From contig NZ_QPKI01000016.1 in the NCBI RefSeq assembly GCF_003339685.1, forward strand, positions 1-64,000: a stretch of DNA of 64,000 nt. The letters are read 5' to 3'. Shown here piece by piece: positions 28,683 to 38,306 of the stretch. The notes below the pieces were generated by a model. The model had not been told where the DNA came from. It did not search any database and worked only from the letters and a program-made list of their open reading frames with translations. Numbering within the stretch: the stretch's first letter is position 1; each line of letters starts with the position of its first letter. The position numbers were made by a program, and so were the translations under genes. Source of the stretch: Halomonas sp. DQ26W (GTDB lineage Bacteria > Pseudomonadota > Gammaproteobacteria > Pseudomonadales > Halomonadaceae).

Positions 28683-29655
28683 GAGCCCTCCTTGATACGC
28701 GGATCCGCCAGGCGATAGACCAGGTCGGTAATGATGTTAAAGACGATGACCAGGGCGGCCGAGAAGAAGAAGATGCCCAGCAGCAGGTTGTAGTCACGCT
28801 GCATCAGCGCCTCGTACATCAGGCGGCCGATGCCGGGCCAGGCGAACACGGTCTCTGTGAGGATGGCACCGCCCACCATCTGGCCTGCCTGCAGGCCGGC
28901 CAGGGTGATGATCGGCAGCAGGGCATTGCGTAGGATATGTCGTCGCTGGATGACCCGCGCGCTGAGGCCCTTGGCGCGGGCGGTCTTGACGTAGTCCTGC
29001 TGGCTGGCCTCGAGCATGGAAGCGCGGGTCATACGGGTATAGATGGCCATGAAGAACAGCGCCAGGGTGGTGGCGGGCAGCACCAGGTGCTTGGCCACGT
29101 CAAGTGCCAGGGCAAAGCCCTCGAGGCCTGCTCCCACGGTGTACATGCCGTAGGCGGGCAGCCAGTCGAGATAGACCGAGAACAGCACCACCGCCATCAG
29201 TGCGACCCAGAACAGCGGGGTGGCGTAGAAGATCAGGGCCAGCGCCATGATCAGCGAGCCGGAGGGCTTCTTGACCCGCGCGGCGGCCATGGATCCGGCG
29301 ACGATGCGAGCGCCAACGACAGCACGAAGGCCGTGCCGGTGAGCAACAGGGTGGCGGGGAGGCGGGCCAGGATCAGGTCGAGGACCGGCATCTGCTGTCG
29401 ATAGGAGTAACCGAAGTCGAGCATGGCGATGCCGGAGACATAGCGCCATAGCTGTACATAAAGGGGCTGGTCGAGGCCGAAACGCTCGCGCAGCTGGCGC
29501 AGGAATTCCTGATCGGTGGCACCGGCCTCGCCGGCCAGAATCGCCGCGGGGTCGCCGGGTGCCATCTGGATCAGGAAGAAATTGAAGATGACGATCATGA
29601 ACAGGACGACGACGGCCTTGAGCAGCCGCATCAGGATCAAGCGTGCATAGAGCAT
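28679..29655 (-). pseudogene. Peptide-type ABC permease (DppB family), frameshifted
   Basis: The N-terminal 117 residues, including IQMAPGDPAAIL and the Gly-Asp-Pro motif, are read from the ATG at 29655. Near 29305 this frame leaves the family sequence (LSLALA then SSPDPW). The DppB sequence resumes in a second frame as IVAGSMAAARVKK and runs to the proper C-terminus, RLADPRIKEGS. Restoring one base there gives about 325 residues, the usual DppB length. Either a one-base deletion has inactivated the gene or the sequence has an error. The EAA-type loop and all downstream helices remain intact. Confidence 0.85.
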
Positions 29656-29717
29656 GCGGGAGCCTCAACAATCGGGATGAAAGCCCTGATCCATGTCGCG
29701 CTAGGACACCGCCCATT

Positions 29718-29755
29718 GATCAGTGCTTTCGATCAGTGCTTTCGATAAGTGCTTA
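29718..29755. repeat. 13-bp tandem repeat, about 2.9 copies
   Basis: GATCAGTGCTTTC occurs twice exactly and a third time as GATAAGTGCTTA. It lies in the gap between the binding-protein gene and dppB. No function is evident. Confidence 0.75.
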
Positions 29756-29766
29756 CCGGGAACAGC

Positions 29767-29787
29767 GGGGGCGGCCAGGCCGCCCCC
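29767..29787 (-). terminator. Strong GC hairpin after the binding-protein gene
   Basis: GGGGGCGGCC and GGCCGCCCCC pair around a single A, so in practice around a loop of three to five bases. It follows the stop of the ABC binding-protein gene by about 20 bases and has no T-run. Such a hairpin often protects the abundant binding-protein mRNA while allowing some read-through to the permease genes. Confidence 0.6.
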
Positions 29788-29808
29788 GTCACGCTGCGTT
29801 CTAGCGGC

Positions 29809-31372
29809 CTAGCGGTCTAGCCAGGCATCCTTGAAGCCGTCGTTGACCCCGACGCCGGAAGTGACCAGGTTCTTCACGTCGCAGCGGTAGATGGTCGGGA
29901 AGCCGAGTTCCATCAGCCAGCCGACGGGAACATCCTCATGGAGAATTTCCTGGGCTTCGTGGTAAAGCGCTTCACGCTCTTCATCGGGAAAGGCGGTGGC
30001 GGCCTCGTTGAACAGCTCGTCGACCCGCTCGTTTTCGTAGCCCCCGACGTTGTTCCAGGGTGAGCCCTTCTCGATGTTATCCGAGAGGTAGGAGCGCGTG
30101 ATGCCCAGTGCCGGATCCCCGTACTGGTAGAGGAAGGTGAAGGCCAAGTCGTAGTCCCACTCCGAGAGGCGCTGGTTCCAGCCGCCAACATCGGTGGACT
30201 GGGTGCGCACGTTGACGCCGACTTCGCGCAGGTTCTGCTGCACGGCTTCGGCCCAGCGGGTCCAGGTCTCGCCGTAGGGTAGCGGCAACAGGCGCACTTC
30301 CTCGCCGTCATAGCCCATCTCGTCGAGCAGCTCACGGGCCCGCTCAGGGTTGTGATCGTAGGGATCCAGTTCGTCGTTCTGGAAACGCGCATTGGAACCG
30401 AAGGCGGAAAGCGGAACGTTACCGAGTTCGTTCCACAGCACCTCATGAGCGAACTCACGATCCATGGCGTACATCACTGCCTGGCGGAAGCGCTTATCGG
30501 CGGTTGGCCCCTCGCGGTTGTTCATCCACAGCATGGCGAAGGGGCTGAAGTACTCGTGGCCCTCGTCGGTGATGCAGGTGTTGTCCATGGCAGACAGACG
30601 CGGGATGTCGAAGTTTTCCACCGTGCCGTTGGGCAGGACGTCGACGGTGCCGTTCTCGTAGGCCACAGCGCGGGAGGCGCCATCTGGGATGATGTGCCAG
30701 TTGATGCCGTCCAGGTAAGGCAAGTCATCCTCGTAGTAGTCATCGTTGCGGACCAGTTGGATGACGGTGCCGCGGTCCCAGTTCTCGAACTTGAAGGCCC
30801 CGGTTCCGATGGGATGGTTGTTGTGCTCGTTGTCACGGAAGTCGGTGCCTTCATAGAGATGCTTGGGCACCATGCATGGTGAAGGTGCCGGCCTCGAAGG
30901 AGAGCAGGAAAGGGCCGAAGGGGTCGGAGAGTGTGAAGACTACCGTATGGTCGTCGGTCGCCTCGATGCTCTCCACATGCTGAAGGACGGCACGGGCGCT
31001 GGGGTTCAGCTCACGGTGAAAGACATCGGCCGAGAAGACCACGTCGGCGGAGGTGAACGGCTCGCCGTCGTGCCACAGCACGCCTTCGCGCAGATGGAAC
31101 GTCCAGGTCAGGCCGTCGTCGCTGACATTCCAGGATTCGGCCAACTGCGGCACCGGCTCGAGGTCGGTACTGTAGCGCAACAGCCCCTCATAGATATTGC
31201 CGGCCACCACGCGGGTCGGAGCGTTCTGCACCATGCCCAGCACCAGGCCCGGGGGCTCGGGTTGGATGATGGTGTTGATGGTACCGCCGGACCTGGGCTC
31301 CTCGGCAATAGCGAACGTGGAGGTCAAGGCCAAGGCGGCGATGGCGGTGGCCAATGGTGTCTTCATCATCAT
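29809..31372 (-). pseudogene. Peptide-type ABC substrate-binding protein (SBP family 5), frameshifted
   Basis: From the ATG at 31372 (AAGGAA upstream) a signal peptide (LATAIAALALTSTFAIA) and the family 5 N-lobe are read: NIYEGLLRYSTDL and WTFHLREGVLWHDGEPFTS are typical. After residue 166 (GTFTM) the frame runs into a stop. The family sequence continues in another frame as VPKHLYEGTD...NHPIGTGAFKFENW and 340 further residues to the end. The switch lies in the 12-base palindrome ACCATGCATGGT (30869-30880). Joined, the product would be about 520 residues, normal for this family. Mutation or sequencing error are both possible. Confidence 0.85.
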
Positions 31373-31477
31373 TATCGCGTTCCTTCTTGTTTTGTCGTTG
31401 CTGTCGTGAATTATCGATGTTGATTTATTGATGACATTCTTGAGCAATCTTAATGACCATAGCAGCGGTTCCACAAA

Positions 31478-31494
31478 CTGTCGACAGTCGACAG
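31478..31494. promoter_or_regulatory. Candidate operator for the divergent GntR regulator
   Basis: CTGTCGAC-A-GTCGACAG is a perfect inverted repeat with a one-base centre. It lies in the 177-base divergent gap, about 55 bases before the regulator gene and 105 before the binding-protein gene. FCD-type GntR repressors usually bind short palindromes of this kind close to promoters. The link is inference. Confidence 0.5.
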
Positions 31495-31549
31495 ATGGAG
31501 CGCTTGCGCCATACTCTAGGTTCAATCCTCCATCAAGAGCCTAGTCAGC

Positions 31550-32236
31550 ATGTCGTCATCCAACGCTATTGGTGATTCCACGGTCATTCAGCAGCGCAAC
31601 CTGGTTGAGCAGGTCGCGGACTACCTGACTCAGGCGATCATCAGCCAGAAATTCGCGCCCGGTGAGCGCTTGTCCGAGGTGCAACTGGCGCGCGATCTGG
31701 GCGTCAGTCGCGCACCGGTTCGCGAGGCGGCACGCCTGCTGGAGAGCCGTGGCCTTCTGGTTTCCCAGCCCCGTCGAGGCTTCTTCGTCCGCGGGCTTGA
31801 CGCCGCCGAGCTGAACGACATATTCGACCTGCGGCTGTGCCTGGAACGACACGCCATGCTGCGCTTGGTGGACGATTTCGATGCAGACAAGGAGCAGGCG
31901 CTTCGATGCCAGGTCGAGGTGATGTGCGAGGTGGCCACCGGCGACAGCGAGAGCCACAAGATTGAGGAGGATCTGGTCTTTCACCGCATGGTGATCGCTT
32001 TTGCCGGCAACCGACGCCTGCTCAAGGCCTTCGACGACATTTCCCACGAACTGCGGCTCTGTCTCGCGCTGATTGGCAAGACCCATGCCGATCCCGACAC
32101 TATCTCCACCTCCCACTGGCTGCTGCTCGATGCTCTGGCCAGCGGGGATCCCGGTTGTTGCCGTGAGGCCATCGACTACCACATCGGCGTGGCGCGGGAC
32201 TATGTCGTTCAGGGGATCGGCGAGAGTACGTCTTAA
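31550..32236 (+). CDS. GntR family regulator, FCD (FadR) subfamily
   Basis: The 228-residue protein has an N-terminal winged helix at about 15-80 (LARDLGVSRAPVREAARLLE is the recognition helix) and a C-terminal all-helical FCD ligand domain. In the FCD domain, DLRLCLERHAM near 93-103 and DLVFHRMVIAFAGN near 142-155 carry the metal/ligand residues. It is divergent from the peptide-type ABC operon and probably controls it. FCD regulators usually sense small organic acids, which fits the hydroxyacid oxidoreductase at the end of that operon. Confidence 0.9.
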   Translation: MSSSNAIGDSTVIQQRNLVEQVADYLTQAIISQKFAPGERLSEVQLARDLGVSRAPVREAARLLESRGLLVSQPRRGFFVRGLDAAELNDIFDLRLCLERHAMLRLVDDFDADKEQALRCQVEVMCEVATGDSESHKIEEDLVFHRMVIAFAGNRRLLKAFDDISHELRLCLALIGKTHADPDTISTSHWLLLDALASGDPGCCREAIDYHIGVARDYVVQGIGESTS

Positions 32237-32322
32237 CGTTTCCTGATTACGTATAAGCCTCAGCAGGCGCCTGGTGGAGGCCGCCGCGGTGGCGGTGACC
32301 GTTGGCGTTGGCAATACTGCCA

Positions 32323-32339
32323 GGAGGCCTGCGGCCTCC
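32323..32339. terminator. Hairpin between convergent gntR and HMG-CoA lyase genes
   Basis: GGAGGCC and GGCCTCC pair around TGC. A second GC-rich inverted repeat (CCGCC-GCGGT-GGCGG) lies at about 32281-32295. This 247-base convergent gap is expected to end both transcripts, but no T-run follows. Confidence 0.4.
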
Positions 32340-32408
32340 CGTCGTGAGCTGAAGCTACTCATACAGCGGCGTGGCAACGTTGGTGGAGACAATCGCTAAG
32401 GGAGAACG

Positions 32409-32483
32409 ATGTATAACGTCTTGACCATCCGGGCTCTTTCAGTGTGGCTCAAGATTGGCCCGATGGCTGATCAAGGTGAGTAA
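32409..32483 (+). CDS. Possible 24-residue micro-ORF
   Basis: GGGAGAACG precedes an ATG that opens 24 codons ending just at the stop of the convergent lyase gene. The peptide MYNVLTIRALSVWLKIGPMA then DQGE is mildly hydrophobic. I recognise nothing like it, and chance is a fair explanation. The good ribosome site is the only positive evidence. Confidence 0.2.
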   Translation: MYNVLTIRALSVWLKIGPMADQGE

Positions 32484-33401
32484 TCAGGTAACGTTTTGCA
32501 TGGAATAGCGGCGATCGGCCTTGCCGGCCTTGACCACCTGTCCGGGGGTGTCGTGTCCGACCAATGCGGGCAGGGCGGCCGAGACGGCCAGCAGCGCATC
32601 CAGATCGACACCTGTGTTCACCCCCATCTGCTCGAACATGTGTACTAAGTCCTCGGTGCAGACGTTGCCGGTGGCCCCGGGTGCATAGGGACAGCCGCCC
32701 AACCCGCCCAGCGAGGCATCGAAACGAGTGATTCCAGCCTGCCAAGCGGAGAGCGCGTTGGCCAGGCCCATGCCGCGGGTATTGTGAAAATGCAGCGTGA
32801 AGGGCGTTCCGGGCCAGCCAATCAGGGCCGCCTCGCATAGCCTGCCGACTTGCGCAGGGTTGGCCATGCCGGTGGTGTCGCACAGCGTAATGCCGTCGAC
32901 GCCGATATCGACCAGCTCGCCAATCAGTTCCATGACCCGTGCCTGAGGCACGTCGCCCTCGAACGGACAGCCGAAGGCGGTGGAGAGCGAGGCGTTGACG
33001 AAAACGCCGCTTCCGGCCGTCACTTCGAGAATGGCGGCGAATCGCTCCAGCGACTGGCTCGGCGTCATGCGCAGGTTGGCAAGGCCGTGGGAGTCGCTCG
33101 ACGACATCACCAGGTTGAGCTCATCTACTCCGCAGGCGAGCGCTCGTTCGCAGCCGCGCAGGTTGGGAACGAGTACGGTAATGCCAACCGCCTTGCGGCG
33201 CTGGATGCCGCGAACGACCTCCTCGGCATCCTTCAACTGGGGAATGGCTTTCGGCGAGGTGAACGACGTTGCCTCGATGCGTGCCAGGCCGGTGGCCGAC
33301 AGGGCATCGATCAGCCGGATCTTATCAGCCGTTGGCACGAAGGCAGCTTCGATCTGCAAGCCGTCGCGGGGTGCTACCTCGTTGATCTGCAAGCGTGTCA
33401 T
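32484..33401 (-). CDS. Hydroxymethylglutaryl-CoA lyase
   Basis: The 305-residue TIM-barrel enzyme belongs to the HMGL-like family and would cleave HMG-CoA to acetyl-CoA and acetoacetate. It has EVAPRDGLQ at about 8-16 (catalytic Arg and Asp), metal-binding HFHNTRGMGLANA near 204-216 and the cysteine signature GLGGCPYAPGATGN near 234-247. A related 3-hydroxyacyl-CoA such as citramalyl-CoA is an alternative substrate. The start at 33401 follows AGGAGAG. It lies 19 bases downstream of a CoA-transferase gene, with which it forms an operon; no leucine or carboxylase genes are nearby. Confidence 0.9.
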   Translation of the reverse strand: MTRLQINEVAPRDGLQIEAAFVPTADKIRLIDALSATGLARIEATSFTSPKAIPQLKDAEEVVRGIQRRKAVGITVLVPNLRGCERALACGVDELNLVMSSSDSHGLANLRMTPSQSLERFAAILEVTAGSGVFVNASLSTAFGCPFEGDVPQARVMELIGELVDIGVDGITLCDTTGMANPAQVGRLCEAALIGWPGTPFTLHFHNTRGMGLANALSAWQAGITRFDASLGGLGGCPYAPGATGNVCTEDLVHMFEQMGVNTGVDLDALLAVSAALPALVGHDTPGQVVKAGKADRRYSMQNVT

Positions 33402-33420
33402 GGGGCTCTCCTGGGATTCT

Positions 33421-34626
33421 TCAGATGATGCCTGCCTGGCGTAGCTTGGCCCGGGTCTCGTCATCGATACCCAGCTCGTCCAGTACCTCGTCGGTATGCT
33501 GCCCGAGGGACGGGCCGCCGTTTCCGAGCCTTCCGGGAGTGGCGCTCAGCCTGGGGAGGACACCGGGAACCTTGAGCGGTTTGCCATTGGGCCGGACGAA
33601 GGTCTGGATCATCTCCCGGGCCAGGTAGTGGGGGTCGCTGGCAATATCGGCGGCGGTATAGGGATAGCCGACGGGGACTCGGGCGGCTTCGAGGCTCTCG
33701 ATGATCTCGTCGCGGGAGCGCGCCTGGGTCCAGGCTTCGATCGCGCCGTCGATGTGTTCGGCCTGCCGACTGCGTCCGTCGTTATGGGCGAGAGCCGGCT
33801 CCTGGGCCAGGTCGTCCCGGCCGATTACCCCCATCAGGCGCTTGAAGATGCTGTCGCCGTTGCCGGCGATGAGCACATAGTCGCCCCCTCGGCAGCGGTA
33901 GGCGTTTGACGGGGTGATGCCGGGTAGGGCGCTGCCGCTGGGCTCGCGGATCTCGCCGCTGGCGTCATATTCCGGCAGCAGGCTCTCCATCATGGCGAAG
34001 ACCGATTCGTAGAGCGCGACGTCGATGACCTGGCCCTGCCCGCTGCGGGCGCGCTCCTGTAGCGCAAGCAGGGTGCCGATAACGGCATAGAGGGCGGAGA
34101 GCGAGTCGCCGATGCTGACGCCCACCCGAACCGAGGGCTCGCCGGGGTGGCCGGTGAGGTAGCGCAGCCCGCCCATGGCTTCGCCGATGACGCCGAAGCC
34201 GGGCTTGTCCCGGTAGGGGCCGGTCTGGCCGTAGCCGGAGACGCGCACCATGATCAATGCCGGATTGAGGGTCGAGAGCTCCTCCCAGCCCAGCCCCCAG
34301 TTCTCCAGGGTCCCGGGGCGGAAGTTTTCCACCAGTACGTCGGCTTCTGCAGCGAGTCGACGGACCAGGGCCTGGCCTTCCTGGCTACGCAGGTCCAGCG
34401 AGAGTGAGCGCTTGTTGCGCGTCTGAACGTGCCACCAGAGCGAGGTACCATCTTCTATCATTCGCCATTTGCGAAGAGGATCGCCGGTTTTCGGCGGTTC
34501 GATCTTGATCACGTCGGCGCCGAACTCACCGAGCAGCTTGGTGGCAAAGGGGCCGGCTATCAGCTGACCGAGTTCCAGAACCTTCAAGCCGTCGAGCGGC
34601 AGGCACCGGTCTTTCGGGTTCGTCAT
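33421..34626 (-). CDS. Class III (CaiB/BaiF) CoA-transferase
   Basis: The 401-residue protein carries the family N-terminus LDGLKVLELGQLIAGPFATK (about 11-30), GADVIKIEPPKTGDPLRKW and VENFRPGTLENWGL near 99-112. The conserved catalytic Asp is expected in the downstream YGQTGPY...GVSIGDSLS region. It would move CoA from a donor such as succinyl-CoA to a free dicarboxylic or hydroxy-acid. Paired with HMG-CoA lyase it would activate and then split the acid. ATG 34626 has CGGAGTG upstream; a GTG at 34635 is possible. Confidence 0.9.
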   Translation of the reverse strand: MTNPKDRCLPLDGLKVLELGQLIAGPFATKLLGEFGADVIKIEPPKTGDPLRKWRMIEDGTSLWWHVQTRNKRSLSLDLRSQEGQALVRRLAAEADVLVENFRPGTLENWGLGWEELSTLNPALIMVRVSGYGQTGPYRDKPGFGVIGEAMGGLRYLTGHPGEPSVRVGVSIGDSLSALYAVIGTLLALQERARSGQGQVIDVALYESVFAMMESLLPEYDASGEIREPSGSALPGITPSNAYRCRGGDYVLIAGNGDSIFKRLMGVIGRDDLAQEPALAHNDGRSRQAEHIDGAIEAWTQARSRDEIIESLEAARVPVGYPYTAADIASDPHYLAREMIQTFVRPNGKPLKVPGVLPRLSATPGRLGNGGPSLGQHTDEVLDELGIDDETRAKLRQAGII

Positions 34627-34658
34627 AGTGAGCACTCCGTGCGCGGATGCCCTTCAGG

Positions 34659-34671
34659 TTGCGGGACGCAA
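34659..34671. promoter_or_regulatory. Candidate LysR box (T-N11-A)
   Basis: TTGCG-GGA-CGCAA is a perfect 13-base inverted repeat with the T-N11-A form typical of LysR-type regulators. It lies 32 bases upstream of the CoA-transferase start and about 105 bases before the divergent LysR gene, which is the expected position for control of both. Confidence 0.5.
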
Positions 34672-34775
34672 AGGGCGGCAACAATTCAGGAAAGAGGAAG
34701 TCAGGGTTCGTCCATGACGAAGACATGGCGTAAGATTATCTGGCTGCCCAGTAACCGGCCGGAGGATGCCAAGCC

Positions 34776-35666
34776 GTGCGACGCTTTGATTTCATGACGC
34801 TCAAGCTCTTCGTGTCGATTGCCGATGAAGGCCGGCTGACCGCAGCGGCGGAGCGGGAGCACATGGCGCTGGCAGCAGTCAGCAAGCGCATCAGCGATCT
34901 CGAGTCGCTGGTCGGTACCTCGCTGCTGTATCGCCGGCCTCGCGGAGTGGAGCTGACCCCGGCAGGGCATGCCTTCCTGCATCACGCCCGTCGCATCCTC
35001 GAAGACATCGAACGCCTTCATGCGGAGCTGAGCGAATATGGCGAAGGTGTCAGGGGGCATGTGCGTATCCATTCCAATACCTCGGCGATCATTGCTTTTC
35101 TGCCTCAGGACCTGAGCGCCTTCTCGCGACTCTACCCCGAGATCAAGATTGACCTTCAGGAGCGTATCAGCTCGGAGGTGATCGCCGCCGTCCGCGATGG
35201 CTTGACCGATGTCGGCATATTCGCCGGGCACGTGGCCTGCGATGCCCTTCAACTGATGCCCTATCGCAGCGACCGCCTGGTCTTGATGACGCCACGAGAT
35301 CATCCACTGGCGGAGCGGCAGTCGATCTATCTGCACGAGGCCACCGAGCACGATTTCATCGGCCTTCAGCAGGACACTTCCCTGCAGTCCCTGCTGCATG
35401 AGCAGGCAGGCCGTGCCGGCAAGACGCTGCGCATGCGCATCCAGGTGCGCAGTTTCGATGCCATCAGTCGCATGATCCATCACGGCATGGGTGTCGGCGT
35501 ATTGCCGGAGCAGACCATCTATCGTGAGCTTGGGGATCTGCAGCTGAGCAGCATTCCCCTGAGCGACGAGTGGGCCAGGCGAGAACTGGTGATCGGAGTC
35601 CGGCAGTACGATGCCCTGCCGGTGATCGCGCGACATCTGGTGGACCATCTCACGGCGCCCGCCTGA
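34776..35666 (+). CDS. LysR family transcriptional regulator
   Basis: The 296-residue protein has the N-terminal helix-turn-helix (FVSIADEGRLTAAAEREHMALAAVSKRI, quoted in part: LTAAAEREHM...AAVSKRISDLE) at about 13-46. A periplasmic-binding-like effector domain from about 90 follows. The GTG start follows GGAGG. It is divergent from the CoA-transferase/HMG-CoA lyase pair, the usual arrangement for a LysR activator of a catabolic operon, and a matching box lies between them. Confidence 0.9.
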   Translation: MRRFDFMTLKLFVSIADEGRLTAAAEREHMALAAVSKRISDLESLVGTSLLYRRPRGVELTPAGHAFLHHARRILEDIERLHAELSEYGEGVRGHVRIHSNTSAIIAFLPQDLSAFSRLYPEIKIDLQERISSEVIAAVRDGLTDVGIFAGHVACDALQLMPYRSDRLVLMTPRDHPLAERQSIYLHEATEHDFIGLQQDTSLQSLLHEQAGRAGKTLRMRIQVRSFDAISRMIHHGMGVGVLPEQTIYRELGDLQLSSIPLSDEWARRELVIGVRQYDALPVIARHLVDHLTAPA

Positions 35667-35672
35667 GCCGGC

Positions 35673-36491
<819 letters not shown>

Positions 36492-36704
36492 TCATTGGCA
36501 GCCCATGGAGGGCCTTCTGATATTAGCCTTTGGTCGTATTTGTAGGGCCTGGATAGGGTGGGCGTGGCATGGTGTGGCATTGAGAAGCCATCGCGATTGA
36601 CGAAGCCTGCCTTCATCAAAGCCGATTTGAGCCAACCCTGCGGTTGTTTCAAGATCAAACCACGACGAAAAGCCCTCAATAACGATAATTGTCAGGAGAG
36701 CACG

Positions 36705-37688
36705 ATGCGAAAGTCACTGCTTGGCTCATTGGCCGCTCTGGGAATACTTAGTGCCGCCCCCTTTGCCGCCGCCAGCACCATCGAGATTCAGGTCAACAAC
36801 ACCATGAGCGAGGGCGGTTCGGAAAGTGCCGCCGTCGAACGATTCGCCGAATATCTGGAAGAGCAGGCCCCAGGGCGTTTCAACGTTCGCCCATTCCTGG
36901 CCGGCTCCCTGGGGGGCGAAAATGCCGTCCTCGAACTGCTCAATCTGGGGCAGACCCAGATTTCCATCACCGGCGGCAACTGGCGTCAGCAATATGCCCC
37001 GGAGTATGACGCCGTCACCGTTCCCTTTGTGTTCTCGACCTGGGACGAGGTCGATGCTTACATGGAGAGCCCTTCCGGCCAGCGGTTGGTCGAGATTGCC
37101 GAGGAGAAGGGCGGCATCAAGTTTTTCGGCACCCAGCATCGCGGGCCGCGGCAGATGACCGCCAACAAGGCGATTCATAGCCCCGACGATCTTTCCGGCT
37201 TCCGGCTGCGTTTGCCGTCGCTGCCGGTTTGGCTCGAGGTCTGGGAGGAGATCGGTGCCCAAGTGGTCAACGTGCCCGCCCCCGAGATATATCTTGCCAT
37301 GCAGACCGGCCAGGTCGATGGTCACGAGAACTCGCTCGCTTCGCCCTATACGCGCCGCCTGTGGGAAGTGCAGGACCATATCATCATGACCAGCCATGTG
37401 ATGTTCCCGTGGAACTGGGTGGCCAGCAAGCGTTGGTGGGAGGGCTTGGATGCCGAGGATCAGGAAGTTATCACCGAGGCCATCCATGTCGCACGTCAGC
37501 ATGGCACCGAGGTGGAGCGTGAGCTCGACGAGTACTATCTCGAGCAGCTTCAAGCCAACGGCATGACCATCATCGAACCCGATGTCCAGCCTTTCCGAGA
37601 GGCGGCCCTTCCTGCCATCGAGCGCATTCTCTCCGAGATGGCCGACGGAGTGATGGACGATGCCCTGGGCGATGCCAACGACGACTGA
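36705..37688 (+). CDS. TRAP transporter substrate-binding protein (DctP family), system 2
   Basis: The 327-residue protein has a signal peptide (MRKSLLGSLAALGILSAAPF, cut after AAA) and the DctP fold. GFRLRLPSLPVWLEVWEEIG near 164-183 carries the conserved substrate-binding arginine. AMQTGQVDGHENSL follows near 200-213. CAGGAGA precedes the ATG. It is the first gene of a rightward P-Q-M operon next to the HMG-CoA lyase/CoA-transferase module, and may bring in the acid that module degrades. The 260 bases upstream show no defendable operator. Confidence 0.92.
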   Translation: MRKSLLGSLAALGILSAAPFAAASTIEIQVNNTMSEGGSESAAVERFAEYLEEQAPGRFNVRPFLAGSLGGENAVLELLNLGQTQISITGGNWRQQYAPEYDAVTVPFVFSTWDEVDAYMESPSGQRLVEIAEEKGGIKFFGTQHRGPRQMTANKAIHSPDDLSGFRLRLPSLPVWLEVWEEIGAQVVNVPAPEIYLAMQTGQVDGHENSLASPYTRRLWEVQDHIIMTSHVMFPWNWVASKRWWEGLDAEDQEVITEAIHVARQHGTEVERELDEYYLEQLQANGMTIIEPDVQPFREAALPAIERILSEMADGVMDDALGDANDD

Positions 37689-37766
37689 TCGCTCTCGTCA
37701 CTGACCGAGCCAGCCAGCGGCGCCCTGCGGGACGCCGCTGTCGTTTCTAGCCTGGAGGACCCCAAC

Positions 37767-38306
37767 TTGACGACATCCCCACCCCCCGCCAGCGGTGTCG
37801 ACCGGCTGGCCTATCACCTGCTCCGGGTCATCACGCGAGCCTGCGACGCCCTGGGCGTGTTGCTGTTGGCCGGGGTATTGGTGTTGATCGTTGCCGCTAT
37901 CGTGGTGCGTGACATCATCGGGCTCAGCATGCCCTGGACGGAAGAGGTCGCGACCCTGCTGGCGATCTACGCGGTGGGCTTCGGTTCACTCTCGGCCTGG
38001 GTGAGAGGCGAGCACCTGCTGGTCGATCTGTTCAGCTATCGAATGGGGGCCCTGGCCCGGCATATCCAGTACCGGCTCGTGGCTCTGCTCTCGGCAGGTT
38101 TCTTCGGCCTGGCGGCCTACGGCTCCCTGACTATGTCACTGGCCAGTGCCCATAATCGTACCGTCTCCCTGGGTATCAGCTTCACCTACCTCTATTACGG
38201 CATCTTCATCGGCTTCGCCGGCATGACGCTGCTGGCGACCTGGCAGGCCCTGCGTGGCCCGGTGGAATGGAACGCCGTGGCGAGTTCATCCCAGGAGGCG
38301 GACTGA
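37767..38306 (+). CDS. TRAP transporter small permease (DctQ family), system 2
   Basis: This 179-residue four-helix protein contains the DctQ core SMPWTEEVATLLAIYAVGFG near 53-72. Translation appears to begin at a TTG with GGAGG eight bases upstream; no ATG fits. It is 78 bases after the binding-protein gene, and its stop overlaps the start of the large permease by one base. Confidence 0.9.
   Translation: MTTSPPPASGVDRLAYHLLRVITRACDALGVLLLAGVLVLIVAAIVVRDIIGLSMPWTEEVATLLAIYAVGFGSLSAWVRGEHLLVDLFSYRMGALARHIQYRLVALLSAGFFGLAAYGSLTMSLASAHNRTVSLGISFTYLYYGIFIGFAGMTLLATWQALRGPVEWNAVASSSQEAD

Noticed and set aside
29300..29310. Programmed ribosomal frameshifting as the explanation for the split dppB
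   Set aside because: No slippery heptamer, downstream knot or internal ribosome site is visible, and the neighbouring binding-protein gene is broken as well. Mutation or sequence error is simpler.
29718..29755. A CRISPR array
   Set aside because: The repeats are 13 bases, directly adjacent without spacers, and no cas genes are present.
34776..35666. LysR gene assigned to the convergent YdfG-like SDR
   Set aside because: The LysR gene is divergent from the CoA-transferase with a T-N11-A box between them. The SDR shares only its terminator side.
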